Below are positions 44,664 through 57,403 of a stretch of DNA of 64,000 nucleotides, in pieces. Source of the stretch: Marsupella aquatica (lineage: Eukaryota > Marchantiophyta). The position numbers and the translations under genes are program-made. Below the pieces are notes generated by a model. It saw only the letters and a list, made by a program, of their open reading frames with translations. It did not search any database and was not told where the DNA came from. The stretch spans positions 16,492,001 through 16,556,000 of the forward strand of contig OZ316895.1 in NCBI GenBank assembly GCA_973895155.1, written 5' to 3'. Numbering within the stretch: the first letter of the stretch is position 1; each line of letters starts with the position of its first letter.

Positions 44664-47600
44664 ATGATTTCCGATTCGTTTGAATCGAATGGCAGCTGCG
44701 AGGGGCCATCGGCTGGGTGTGAAGAAGTGTGGTCTACCGTTGGGGCAAGTATGAAGGATGGGAGGGCGGAAGAACTGGCAGCGATCCAGCAGAGCTCCTG
44801 CAATTCTGCGGACTGTGCCACTTCGACACTACCGTCTCTACGAGCAGCCGCCGCGGCGGCTGACAGTAGTGACTCTAGCAATAGCAACGGCAGCAGTCGG
44901 TTCAAGTCGGCTCTCACCAAGAAACTCCTCACCTCTATTTCAGCTCAGTTTCGGCGTTCTCTGAATAGTATGGGTAGCGGGAGGGTCTTTTCTGAGTATG
45001 GACACCGGGGTCGCTCAATCAGCCTGCTGAATCGTGACGTTGTCGAGAGTAAGGTGATGCAAGTGATAGAAAGGGTTCGATCTTGTGGCTACTCGGAGGA
45101 GGTTTGTCAGGACCTGCGCAACCATTTTCAACGAATGCCTGCTCGGTAAGCCATGGTTGGGATGAGAATTTAGTTTTGGTTCGGGCCCGTCAATTCTCGT
45201 TCCATTCGATCCACATACCTGTCCTCCCGTGTATGGTGTCACCCATCAGCGATTTGGAGAGGAAACTAGCTCATGTGATCGGAGGAGTGATGGGAGGTAA
45301 CACAGTGGATCGAAGCTTTGTGGAGACTAGTCTTATGAAAGGGCTAGTACCCTTAGCTCAATGGCTTTTGGACTATTAAATGCACGCGAAACATCTCAAG
45401 TTTGCCGTTGCCTCCTGACCCACGCGAAGCCAGTGACAACCTTTAGCATGCCTTAGACACGCGTGGATACCCGCCAATTACCGTTGTTTGTTGTCTTTCT
45501 TGAACTCTACAGCGTTGGGACAACGTTAAGGGTTAGGTGAATGTGGGTACTGTGGTATACACCTCTGGCGTTTTGTATGTTCCACTTGATTGTGTATGTT
45601 ATCGATTTTCGAAAGTCGTTTTCCTCGCTTGCGTGGGAACAATAACCCTGGATTGGACAGCCGCCAATTACCGTTGTTTGCTTTCCTTTTCGAACTCTGC
45701 TGTATTGGTGCAAGTATGAAGGTTAGGTGAATGTGGTTACTGTGGTATCTGCCTGTGCCCTTCTACGTACTGCATCTGATTGTGAATATTGTCCACTTGC
45801 GGAACGTTGCGTTCCTCGGTCGTGAGGCAACGATAATTCTCGACTTAGTGAGCAGTCCAGACGAAATGCCCAATTGTAGGTCCCAAAATTCGAGTTTCCT
45901 GCTCGGCTGTTATGAGGGAGACTTCTCATAGAATATTGAGAATTTACCTTAAGTTTGTTCGAAGTGGGGATCTTTTATTCCCAATTTATAATTTCTGGAC
46001 TGTCTCGTGGGATTTGCAGATACACTTTGAACATAGATGCTCAAAGACACGAGGATGTGCTGCTTCACATGAATTTGCTGAATGATGCTTTGAAAGGGGA
46101 AGCACCTTTGAGAAACAACGGATCTAATGGCAGTTATGCACTCCCTCAAATGCATGTGCGAAAGGTACAACTGGTATCAGTTACCTCATTTGTTGATACT
46201 GGTGACATTGGAGCTCTTGAAGGGAGAAGAAGTATCCCGATTCCCAGGATTCCTAAGCCAACTTTTGGCTCTAATCCAAACCTCGCAGGCTTACTGGTGG
46301 GTAGTCCTAAAGTTCATCCATCGGCTGGTCCCCACAGGTCTCACTCCACCCCTCCGTCGCTACCAATAACTCCGAAGTTAGAAACTTCTCCAGCCGTTTC
46401 TGAAACAATTCCGCCTCCCACTTTTGGCTCATTTATTAATCCCCTGGATATGGACGATGATAGTGATCAGGAAGACTCTTATGGGTATGAGATCACTCTA
46501 GCGACATCAGACAGACGCGGACTTCTGAAGTTCTTTACCAATGTGTTGAGCCATGCTCCTCTTCAGTTGAACATCAGGGTATGTACAGTAGTCACCTTGG
46601 CTCCAGTCACGTCTAACTTTCGTATTTGGGGCACCTTTTTTACTGTACCACTCGTAGCAGGCAACTGTAAGTATTCAGGGAATAAAGGACTATATATTGC
46701 GGGCCATAGCCAGATGGTTTATACTTAAGAAGAATCGCATTGACTGACATTCTAAATCCTTTGATTGTTAGGTTTAGCAAAAAGCAACAGAGTTCAGTTT
46801 TCTGGTTTTTGCGCAGAGATTCGAAATAGAGACGAGACATTTACATTGATTTCAAATATGACAATGAGCAGAAATGCGTCTCTTGATGTCAATTTATCGA
46901 AAGAAATTCAATTTTTAGAGCCTTGGTAGGTCTTTTTTAAATCGCCCTAGGCTTATTTTTGCTGCAGGAAGCGCACATCTTCAGTACAACTGACGGCTTG
47001 GCGTTGGAAGTCTTTGTTGTTGAAGGGTGGACTGGGAAGAAGGTTAGATTTCTTATCATTGTCTATTTGGACTCTGGGTTTCACACGGTTCGAGACCGCA
47101 TTCTCAGTATTGATTGTTTAACACGTAGACTTTTAGGCTGAGGGTTTTCTCCAGCTTCAGCTAAAACGTTTTGATGTGCAACTTTTCTGGGTGCTTATCT
47201 TTTAGGTAGTTTATTGATGGGCAACTCGACATGGAAAGTTGTCAGGAAACCTCGGTATTTACCGAATTATAGAAAACATGATGTTCTTACGTATAGTGGG
47301 ATGGTATATCACTCTAGCCATAGCGCCAACGTTGGTCCTGTGTACTTTCCACTCCTTAACGGAGGATTTGAGAGTTGGATTTTTATCATGTTTGAGAGTG
47401 CACTACAATGCATTAGCGTTTTCAGACAATTTTGATACTCAATACGTTGGAGCTGCAGGTTTGATTGTGCTTGCTTTTCCAAACCTGGTTGGTTCCCTGT
47501 GAATATATGTGTCTCGTTTGACTCTGCAGCCGGACGATCTTAGGCAAGCAGTTCTAGAAGTTCTGAACAATCGGCTCAATCCGCGATTAACCTTAAGAGC

Positions 47601-50382
47601 AGGCGTGGAGTTACAGTTAAAAACTGTAGTTGAAGGACTTGCATATGAAGATTGGACAATTACCTACGAAAATGTAGGCCTCGTTTCACACAACCCCAGC
47701 ATTGTGATTAGGACTGGTGGTCTGCAGGACCGATCTTTTATCCAATCTCACATTATCTCAACTTTCAATGATGGTACTTTTTAAGGGTAGGAGCAATGAT
47801 GGGAATTTCTTGGAAGAAGTATATTTCCCACACCACGCTAATCATGATAACAATTGGCGTTACTGTTGCTTTCTCGTGTTCAGCTTCAGATTGGTGAACG
47901 GCTTGGAGGAGGTTGCTCTGGTCGATTGTACAAGGGAAAATATCTTAGCCAAGAGGTAGCTATCAAAGTTATGGAGCTTGATGACATGAATGTGGAGAAC
48001 GAGTCTGGAACTCTGCGGACAGTTCCAGCTGCGGAACTGCTTCAAATGTTTAAGCAAGAGGTTTCTATAATGAGGTAAGCAGAGGCATTTCAGATTCTGA
48101 GTGAACTGAGACTTCACTATGTGTCTATGTGTGCCCAGATTCATGTTGTGAAGAAAGCGTCCGTTACTGGTCGTGTACGGATTCATGTAACGGTGAAACA
48201 CTGACAGAAACCTTGATGGAATTTTCACTTCAATTGCTAGGTTTGGACTGGCCTTGTAAAAAGAAGTCGATCATAAGAGAAATATAGGAATAGCGTTGTT
48301 TATGATCTTTTTTTGGCTTGATTTGCAGGCTTGTGCGTCACAAGAATTTAGTTCAGTTCATTGGCGCCTGTTCAAACTGGCCGAAACTGTGTATAGTCAC
48401 AGAGCTGATGGCTGGTGGCAGGTATTTTCTCCTCTCCCTCTATTTTTTACGTTTGAGTTTTTACTCTGCTGTACATTGGCGCTTCCTTCGGGATAGGCTA
48501 GTTGATATAGCTCAGCGACTGTCTTCCACGACTTCAATTTTAGAGATATTGATGATTTAACGTACCAGATGACGGATTTGGTTTGTCATTTACTGTTCAC
48601 AGCGTTCGAGATGTCATTCAAAGCAAAGGGACTGGCTTAGAAATGCCAGCAGCTTTGAAGGTTTTGAGAGATGCTGCCAGAGGAATGGATTTCTTACACC
48701 GGTAAGTACGAGTTCATAGTATGGAAGAGAGGAATTAACGTTTGTCACTGTACGTGATGCTCTCTTCCCCTCGTAAAGATTTGGTTAAGCGGTCAACCTT
48801 TCCGTTATACGTCGTCAGTAAAGGAGATTCGAAGATACCACAATGTAGGCTAATGCACACTTGAATTCTTATCAACAGGAGAGGGATTGTGCACCGGGAT
48901 CTCAAGGCCGCAAACCTCTTAATTGACGAACATGACGTGAGTCGGTTGCCCCTGTTCTTCTTGTTTAAGTTTTGGTGTCGAGCTTGATGTGTGCAAATCA
49001 ATGTGAGTGCTATCTTAAATGGCTCGTCGATATGCTTTGCATGGATGTATTCTCCAGGCTGAGCATGTGCTTGACGGGGTCCAAGGAGGCTCTTACTGCC
49101 GTTCACGTAACTGTCGTATGATCACGCGAAATTTGGACAGCTTCTTTCATCTATTCTGTTGATTGATCCCCATTATTAGGTCCGAAGTTTTGACAACATT
49201 CGAATGTGTCACTGCAGTCACTTGGTACATGAGATTCTGATGTCTAGGTTTGGTGACAGGTCGTGAAAGTATGTGATTTTGGTGTAGCACGCCTTAAGCC
49301 AGCAGTCTTGAGCAACTTCGTGGTTGGAAATTGGGCGGCAGAAATGACTGCAGAGACAGGCACATATCGATGGATGGCACCTGAGGTTAGTTTCTGAATA
49401 TCTGGCTCATGGTCTAGTTAAGTCAAGCCACAGTTGATTGCACATACTTACGGGACTTCCAATAAATTGCAAGGCATATCGGTCATACACTGCTACCATC
49501 TTTTGAAGCTCTCATTATCCATCTTCCTTAGCAGCCTTATGCTGGCCCATTTTGTGTGGGGACGTTTATGATGTCTGTGCGAAACTGTTGTAGGTACTGG
49601 AACATAAACCGTACGATCACAAGGTTGATGTCTACTCATTCGGGATAATGATCTGGTAAGCCCTTGTCTTCAATCGATAAATGTTTACTAGTCATTTTTC
49701 CTTGCGGGAAGCACAGACATTGAAGGCTCAAATATGATACGATTCTAAGTTAGTGTCCTTTCTCAACTTGACAGGGAAGTTGTCACTGGAGAAGTACCTT
49801 ATGCTGGCTTAACACCTTTACAAGCTGCGATTGGTGTAGTTCAGAGGTGAGTTTCAGTCGCTTAAATGTCCCACGTTTCTTCCGTGCTTTGATGCACTCA
49901 TTCATCGTCAGCAAAAGGAGATACTTTTAATGTAATCAGTAGTTGTTTATTGTAAATCGGGCTAATTGATGTTTCGGGCTCGTATGGTGACCCAGAAACT
50001 TGCGGCCAACTATGCCTCCAACAGCTCCTCTGAAGTTGACAGCTCTGGCGGAAGCCTGCTGGCATCAAGATCCAGAGCAACGACCTGAATTTAGTGAGGT
50101 AAGGCAGCCAGATACTGGGTGAATGTGATTGTCACGAAACGATCTTGTATTCAACATCCTTAGTTGTTGGGCTCCTGTGTATTTTAAAACCTTGGAACTA
50201 CGTCTGCTTTGGTGTCGTGGTCCCTTTGCGTATTTTTTACCTGTGAATTGAATCCTTGGGGGAATATTTTTCTTTGTTTCAGTTGTGCACCATTTCAATG
50301 TTTGCAGGCTGTTGATATTCTGGAGGAACTCGTGAAGCCCATAGTTGTCAAGAAAACCCTGTTCGGGAGAAAGAAATTTTGA
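44664..50382 (+). CDS. ACT-domain Raf-like protein kinase (STY8/STY17/STY46 type), 13 coding exons
   Basis: Predicted 712-aa Ser/Thr/Tyr kinase of the plant Raf-like group. Arabidopsis members with the same ACT-plus-kinase layout phosphorylate chloroplast transit peptides in the cytosol; that role is family knowledge here. Coding exons: 44664-45145, 46020-46578, 46968-47042, 47530-47673, 47884-48074, 48329-48421, 48603-48701, 48879-48936, 49260-49385, 49594-49655, 49775-49846, 49996-50098, 50308-50382; all introns are GT-AG and the frame closes throughout. Order: Ser/Ala-rich N-terminus, conserved [19 protein letters not shown] block, Pro/Ser linker, ACT domain (about 315-372, [20 protein letters not shown]), kinase (about 421-705). 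Catalytic features: Gly loop [14 protein letters not shown] Lys448, HRDLKAAN Asp555, DFG Asp573, GTYRWMAPE ending at 609. About 17 extra residues precede helix C and the activation segment is also lengthened. Exon 4's donor (AAT|GTAGGC) is the least certain junction. N-terminus is longer than I expect for the Arabidopsis proteins. Confidence 0.92.
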
Positions 50383-52653
50383 CCATTCACCACTGTATGA
50401 TACATTCTACCCACAAAGTAGCCGTTATTGCACTTGGAAATCTCAGAAGCCCTGTTTCTTCAGGACCATTTTTGTAAAGATTTTTTTTTCCAGAATTGAT
50501 TTTTTGTCCAAATGTAAGTTCTCATAGGACAGCAGGAAAGTAAGGAAAAGATGTCGAGACTAATCATTAGGAGAGTTTTATGGCTTAGTTGCGGCGAAGT
50601 CTTAAGGCTAGTCTGATCTAAGGCGGGGGGGGGGTGGTGCCTGTTCACCTCTTCCTGTGGAAGTTCCTACTTAGCAACCTGTGAAGCCAATGCTGGGTGA
50701 TGTAGCTATGTGATAGGTTTACATCGAAGTCGAAGTTAATTAGCTGGTGTGTGAAGTACGCATTTTTCCCAGCGGTCTCGGCTTCACTCATTTATCAGTG
50801 AAGATTTTTCGTGTACCGTGTCAGACTTCCCATTTGATTCGTGTGATGTATGTGGGACATTTCTGGTTTGCTATTTTCTCGCCCCCTTTCTCCTGAAGGT
50901 CTTTCCGTCAGATTGTTGGCCTTTTATGTGCTGTATAGGAAGTCGAGCATGAGAAATTCCTTTTCTTCCAAGCGTGGAAAAGATCACGGGCGTTGTATGA
51001 TGATAAGTGCGATGCCCTTGTTCTGCCCTCCTTCCCTGCCACCACCGCCGTCCTCTTTATTTCATTCAGGCTACCCGTCCTGACACTCTGGAGTTCGTCC
51101 AGGTCCAGTTCTTTAAGCGTACCAAGAGGTAGAGTCCAGTTACACGAGAGAAGACTGGAAAGTGGTGTGGGTTACTATTGTCCTAGCTGTTGAGATCCAG
51201 AAACACGAAATGCATATCAAAGCATCACAAACCATTGACTCGTGCTATTAGCTGAACAGTAGTCTTAGACTCTATTCCTTACGATTAAAATTCACCTTTT
51301 CTAGATCTATTCGTAGCATTTCATCATGTTCCTGACTAGATATTGAGCTCTCTAGTTGGTGAAGCTCTGGTTGGAACAGACTAGCAATCTGCGGTAGCAC
51401 TGGGTAAGCCTTTCCAAAGATGCCTGACCGTTAACATTGGGGGAACTAAAAAGCCTCTCTGTTACGAAGTTGGACCCCACCGAACCAACACAGAAGACTG
51501 TTCAAACGAGCCTCCCGGAAAACAACCAAAGGTAAAGTATTCCTATTCGTCCATCCAATGTCTATCGTCAGCCCATTGATGCACTTCCACTATTCTCCAG
51601 CGCTTACTACCGCAGGAGCGCCTGACAAAACTATGCTGCAGGAGTGGGGTAGGGATACGCTCTACATTGATGCTGGACAAGAAGGAAATCACCCTGCCTT
51701 TGCCTGTGCTGCGTTCTACATTTTTTAGACATTTTCCTTCGGTTCCGTGCTTGCCCATTGGTCTGATAAACTCGAATTTCAGATATCAGTTAACTACTGT
51801 ATTTCTTCTCAACCCGCCACTAGCCATATGAAAGAGTATCGCTATCCACATTCATCTCGTCCCTGTGCCCTTTTGCTCCACAATTTCAGGAAAATGACAC
51901 TATTAGTGTTGAAACCTGGTGGATCCTGGTTTTGTCGTGGCTAGTGGTGGTTCATGGAGAATGGTGGGGCACTCCTCTGTTATGTATAGTAAATATGACC
52001 CGCAAAGCATGTCACCTGGCGTATCTTGTAAAATCTATCAGTGCAAAGCTTAGCAGGTAAGCTTAATCATTGTTCTTGAAGGTGCTCCCAAATGCTGATT
52101 CGTTCAATACACAGTAGAAGCCATGTTCTGTTTGGCAAGTGGATGTCGAACACTTTGTTTTACAATGGATCTTAGAATTTAGCTGGCCCAAGTTAATGCT
52201 GCTAAACAGACAACTGAGTTTAAGATTAATGCGTAACTCTGCATAAAAATTATCCCAATAATTGTACCAAGTGCAAAATAAGATAAGAGATCCGAGATAT
52301 AGTAATGTTGCCACTATTGTAGCTACCATGATAATTATAACAAAAATATGCTAGTGTAAACTTAGGAATCCTGTTGAGTTATTTCCTCAAGGAGGCAGCC
52401 CCTAGGGGGAACCCCCATTGTGTAAGATGGACATGGATGACACTCAGGAATGTCTTACTCACATTATTTCTGGGAACCATCACAAGAATATGTTTGATCA
52501 GGGAACCTACTGGTCACATGTCATTAGCAGGCCAATGAAAGGGATCATCAGAGTGGAATTAGGTGAAACAAAACTAGGAGATATGTGAGGCCCCCCCTTA
52601 AACATCCTCAGAAACTGCTTTCTGCAGCTGTTATTGGAGTGATTGATTGGAAA
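50383..52653. other. Kinase 3' flank and intergenic region
   Basis: Probably begins with the kinase 3' UTR. A G run occurs at about 50622-50637. No further gene was recognised; frames are short and without domains. Confidence 0.4.
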
Positions 52654-53010
52654 AGGTCCAAAGAATACAAGCACCAAAGAGCAGGGCAAATGCAAATTGA
52701 GGCCAAAGACGAGGACAAACGGAAACTCCAAATTTTTTGAAAGAATAAAAATAAGAACTTATGATCTACCGTAATAGTATTGTTGTAATCTTAGTGATGT
52801 ATAAAGAGGATAAGCACCAAATAACAGGGCAAATGCAAACTGAAGAAGAGTTAAAGCAAAAAGGTCCAAAGAAGACAAACACCAAACAGCATGGCAAAAT
52901 GCAAATTGAGGTCAATGGAGAGGACAAATGGAAACTCCAAAATTATAGAAAGGATTAAAATGAGAAACTAAGATTTACCAATGTAAGAGTGTTGTAACTT
53001 AGAAATGTAC
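52654..53010 (+). repeat. Direct duplication of about 145 bp, with a partial third copy
   Basis: AAGGTCCAAAGAA.ACAA.CACC, GGCAAA.TGCAAATTGAGG and GAGGACAAA.GGAAACTCCA occur from about 52654 and again from 52861. A partial copy (AAGCACCAAATAACAGGGCA) lies at about 52814-52845. Confidence 0.85.
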
Positions 53011-53530
53011 ATCTAACACTTGATGTGGATGTAATGTAATGCAATGCAATATTGTTGTTGGAATGACTGTGATTTCAGCTACGATTGTCTGTGTTGCACA
53101 GCAGACAACTGTAACCTAGGGGTGTGGATCTCAATCTGAGGCAAGAGCGAGCAGTCTTTGAGAGATTTGAGGATTGGCCAGTTCTGTTTCCCCATTTTTT
53201 CCATTTCAACTGGGTTCCTCCGACGGGTGATGGACAACAGCTTGCAGGAGACAAGACAAGGCTTTGTTGTCGAGCAATAATATCAATCTCCATTTTTGTT
53301 TCCATTTCAGCTGGGTTCCTTGGGTGTTTGTATTTCCTGGAGTAGAAGTGGTCATTCATGAGAAGATTTTCTGTGGTCTGAGTAACAAAAATGTTTTTTG
53401 TATAATGTATAGCATTGTAATCTGTTGGAGTCTAGGATTTTTCTAAAATAAAGAAATCTTTGCTGTTACCTGTCTGCAATTTGTCTATCTGTATAGGGCC
53501 CTTTGTCCTGTATCATAGAAATTAGATTTT
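53011..53530. other. Intergenic, no gene recognised
   Basis: CCATTT.TTCCATTTCA.CTGGGTTCCT-like text occurs twice (about 53190 and 53290). Ends with the SINE target site ATTAGATTTT (53521-53530). Confidence 0.35.
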
Positions 53531-53665
53531 TTTAGTTTAATTTAATTTATTGAAAGGAGAAATCTGTGAAACCCCACAGAAAGAGAAGAGTCAATCACAA
53601 TAATTGAACCCAAGACCTATTAGTCTCTATTCAAGTGAGCTACCACAAAGTCTCTGGGCGTAGGT
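53531..53665 (-). mobile_element. tRNA-derived SINE, second copy of the 23409 family
   Basis: The minus strand reads CCCAGAGACTTTGTGGTAGC, TCACTTGAATAGAGACTAAT, AGGTCTTGGGTTCAATTATT and GTGGGGTTTCACAG, in parallel with 23411-23515. Flanked by the 10-bp duplication ATTAGATTTT (53521-53530 and 53666-53675). Tail is AT-rich. Confidence 0.85.
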
Positions 53666-53675
53666 ATTAGATTTT

Positions 53676-54496
53676 GAGTGTTTTCTAGAAGACTGTGAAT
53701 AGTGTCCCTGTGGACAAACAGAAGGAAGTGAGGTTTTGTTGTTGAACAATGACGTTGGTCTCTCTGAAGAAGTAGAAGATGTTATGGTCAAGCCAATTTT
53801 TCCTTTCCCTTTTTTAGAGTAGATATTTTCAAGCAATCTGTTTTGTAAGCATGATATTGCTCAGGTTATGGTCTCATAGTGTTTCTATAGGCAATGCAGT
53901 GATTGTGTAGACAACATAGTATTTTGAGGTTCCACATAGGCATGAACTATCTGTCTAACGGACTTTTGTGTGAACTCCAACACGTGCAGTTTGGCAGAAA
54001 TCTATCTGCGGTGGCAGACTTTGAGTGAAGAAGATTCGGGAGTTTATTTGATTCAGGTCTGTTCAGTGATGATTCGTATTCGAGTGAATGCAGATAGTGG
54101 TGATTTGCATAGCTAAATTGTGTTTATAAATTTCCAATATCAAGTCTCTCTTTCCTCAATTTCAAAAGCTCCTCTTATTATATGTGCAGCAATGGCACAA
54201 TGATATTCACCATAGTAGTAACACCAAGAGTATCATTGGTTTTCTGATTGTTCCTGATCCAATGGTTGTTGTTACATCTGCAGGGCATCTTTGATTCCAA
54301 TGCATGTTGTTACACCCGTGGGGGTTGCATTTGGCGGCAGTGCTACTTGGAAGCGCCTTGAGGTCAAATTTTGAGATATCCACTTAGAGCAGCTGATGGA
54401 TGTCCATGTGGAGGCCAAAGACGCACTAGAAGCCCAAATGGAGTAGCCCCTCCTCGGGGGCCCCAATTCAAGGGGAGTCCCATATCACGCAGAAAG
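53676..54496. other. Intergenic with a possible decayed exon
   Basis: A plus-strand frame at 54301-54375 reads MHVVTPVGVAFGGSATWKRL then EVKF and a stop. Past the stop the same frame gives DIHLEQLMDVHVEAKDALEA, QME and stop at 54447. It could be a decayed exon; family not recognised. Confidence 0.3.
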
Positions 54497-54696
54497 TTTT
54501 GGGGGATTAAACACCCTAAAACTTTTAAGTTTTTTTAAGTAATTTGTTTACCCCAAACTTACTTGAATATTCTTGAAATATCCTTATGTTTGGTTTTAAA
54601 AACCCTATGATTCTTATAGTTCTCAAAACTGGATTAAAACAACACTAATGTTTTTCAACAAAAAATTTAAAAGTTTTGCACTAAACCCCCCAAAAA
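54497..54696 (+). mobile_element. Short diverged relative of the Mutator-like MITE family
   Basis: About 200 bp. Ends TTTTGGGGGATTAAACACCC and GTGCACTAAACCCCCCAAAA-like are inverted relative to each other. The interior has ACTTGAATATTCTTGAAATA and GATTAAAACAACACTAATG, close to the interior of 23616-23910. No clear target duplication. Confidence 0.55.
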
Positions 54697-55118
54697 CCTT
54701 TATGTTTTGTGGGTGATGGGTTGGAAGAAAAGAAGTGAGGACCCGCCCCCCCCCCCAGACAACGACAACAAGGAGAGGGCACAGGAGTCACCATCTAGTC
54801 AGGAGAGGAAGTCCAAGAGGCTAAGTTCAGTATACAAAAAGGAGTTTGCCGTAGGTGAAAACCCCAGTCCTGTTTCTGTGTAGCATGAGCCAAATGGTAA
54901 GCATAAAGTCCAAACATGTGAGACAACCCCTCTTGCAATGCTCTCGGAAGAACATCCTTGAAGGAATTGTATGGACCGTCAGTTTGGTATCATTTGATGC
55001 ATGCGAGTTCAGCTTGGACTGACCCCTGCCCCTTGCCAGCTTGCTACTTTTTTGGCCTACCACTTGATGATTAAGGGCAATATTGAAGCTAGTGATCACC
55101 ACCTGTCAATCTTTCAGT

Positions 55119-55640
55119 GAGATCATGAGCAGAAATCTCAAATGGAGGAGCAAGCTATAAGAAGAGCAGAAGCTACAGAAGAAGCTTACGAACAGAACTT
55201 GAGCAAAAGAGGGAAAAGCAAAGGAGGGCTAAGGAAGAAGCAGAGGCACTGCCTAGCTATTTGTTGCACACGTATTTTGCTTTTATAGAAATGGTTAGCT
55301 AGCATGTTTTCCTCCTTGCTCCAGCAGCTGTTGTGGTTTTGCCCTTGTGTTCTCCCAAATGGTTTGAGGGTCAATGTTTCTCACATGCTTCTATCATGAA
55401 TGGAAAACAAAAGCAGATGCTGCCTTCCAGCAAGCAGAAGTAGAGAGGAAGACCAAACTAGAAGGTGAAAGGAAGGCCAAGAGCCTTGCTATTCAAGAAG
55501 CTGACAAAAGACCAAGCAACGTGAAAGCAAAGAAGCTACTAATGAAAGCTGGTTCAGGGAATCGTTCCCTGACCTGTGCTGCTTTTACTCTGTGGAAATG
55601 CATGGGTGGAGCTTCAAGGAAGTGGACATATCCTAACAAG
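55119..55640 (+). pseudogene. Fragments coding for charged coiled-coil sequence
   Basis: Two stretches encode Glu/Lys/Ala-rich helix. 55123-55240 reads SQMEEQAIRRAEATEEAYEQ then, after a one-base shift, EQKREKQRRAKEEAEAL. 55386-55550 reads EWKTKADAAFQQAEVERKTK then LEGERKAKSLAIQEADKRPS. They are separated by non-coding sequence with stops. Together they look like two exons or pieces of a coiled-coil protein gene. I cannot name the family, and the frame shift suggests decay. Confidence 0.4.
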
Positions 55641-56482
55641 CTGCAAGGTTAAAAGAAGGGAGACTAAACAAGTTAAAGGGGTTTCAAGATTCATACAAGC
55701 ACCTGGTAGTGGTAGAGATTTGTTGCAATGTGAGTCTCAAGTGCAGAAGCTACCCTCTTTAATTTGCTTTTGGTTGGGATCATTGTTGTGATCCCAACTG
55801 AGTTTGACTAAACGCTATTGTAGATTATCTTAATGATGTAAAATTGATTCTTCAGATCATTTTGTTAATGTTTTTGGTAGGCATGGGCTCTGTAACTTAT
55901 TCATCTGATCATTTGGTGTTTGCATGGACTTGATGTTGTTAGAATTAAAAGTGGCATTGTTCTCTTCTTGGTTTATTAAACTCAATGCCTATGAAGATAA
56001 TAAACTTGTCCTCATTATGGGTGTAGGCTCCTTTTGTGATGGATTCAGTGCTCGGTCAACTAAGAGAAGCCCGCATTCCAATTGTCCTGAAATACTGTAT
56101 GTTTTCCAAGGTACATAGAACTTGTGATTTTGAATTTGTGAAAAAACCTTTCTTTGGGCTGCTTCATATGTGCCTCTGCTGTACTAATTTTCTGGCTATG
56201 ACCTTTGAAGAATCAATTTGCAAGTGATGAAGCATATTACAAAGGACTTGGGCATAGACAATATATGTTGCGTTTACCCAGGTACATTTTCTATGTCCAT
56301 GAAGGCGTCTAATAAGAGGCCGCCTTGGTGTAGGTGTGACCCTATAGGGCTGTGGGCTGGGCTTGTTGCTGTGACTGAAATGTTTTTGGATGAAGAATTA
56401 TGCAAACTGAGTGCCTGTCTAATATGTTTTGAATCTGCGTGATAGACTGTAGTTTATGGTGGTGCCAATCCACACGGGTTGG
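55641..56482. other. Intergenic up to copia C
   Basis: Short frames only; no recognised gene. GTTGG (56478-56482) immediately precedes the copia C LTR and is the candidate target site. Confidence 0.35.
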
Positions 56483-56825
56483 TGTTAGGTATTTACTCAA
56501 GGTCTAGGGTTACGACATATAACCATAGTTAGACTAACCGTAGTCGGAGACGTGGTTAGGTTAACTAGGATGCACACTATATGCCAAGCGGTGTTTGTTT
56601 GGATAAGTGGAACTTAGGCTCATTGTTATGGAGCCACTTGAGAGATGATGAGAGCTTACACTGTGGAGACTTGGTATAGCCGACGGGCTTAGAGTTCAGT
56701 AAAGCTCTCTTGTGTGTTCCCGTGGACGTAGCCTCAAGGAGGTGAACCACGTATCTCTTGTGTCGACTACTTGCGCATTGGATGTGTCATGTGCTTATCG
56801 TTACGAGTGTCGTCTATGCTCAACA
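56483..56825 (+). repeat. 5' LTR of copia element C
   Basis: 343 bp, starts TGTTAGGTATTTACTC and ends TATGCTCAACA. Aligns with the copia B LTR (minus strand) but has only degenerate traces of the 17-18 bp tandem array (about 56530-56570). Confidence 0.9.
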
Positions 56826-56827
56826 AT

Positions 56828-56840
56828 TGGTATCAGAGCA
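56828..56840 (+). other. tRNA primer-binding site of copia C
   Basis: TGGTATCAGAGCA two bases after the LTR, identical to element B. Confidence 0.9.
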
Positions 56841-57403
56841 TGCCTGGGAGGTGACGTGTGTTCGTGATGGGATTTCGTGACGGTTTTTCCAGCGTTGAGT
56901 GTCGGTGGATTTCCCGGAGTTCCGTCGCATGGAACTTGGAGTTTATGGGCTCAATGGATAGATCGGGGCAAGAGCTTTCTTACGGTGTGAAGAAATCGCT
57001 GAACGGAGCTCGTGGTGCGGAGAGATCTAAGTTTTTGTCGTTCTGGATTTTGTGAAGAAAGTCGGCAACATTCGTGTTCGACGGTTTTTTGGAGGAGGGA
57101 CCAGAGTTTATTTTTCTCGATGGTGTGAGCTCTACGGCGAAGGAGGCATCGCATGCTGTAGCTCTGCTTGTAGATCGGGACGAGCTGTTTGTTTTTGTAG
57201 CTGATTTGTTACCAAGTGAGTACCGTGTGCGACGGGACGAGCAAAAGAAGCATTCTGATTTTCTGACTAGCTACGGAGTCCTCTTTTGCCTGAGCGGGGT
57301 TTCCTGTCGTGGCAATCGACTCGGAGGGAGAAGCGTCAAGTGTTTTGACTCAACGGAGAGATTGAGGCAAGACGATTGTTTTGAGTCCGGGATTGGCTCT
57401 TTG

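Noticed and set aside
44531-44932. 133-codon minus-strand frame with Ala-rich stretch
   Set aside because: Shadow of kinase exon 1.
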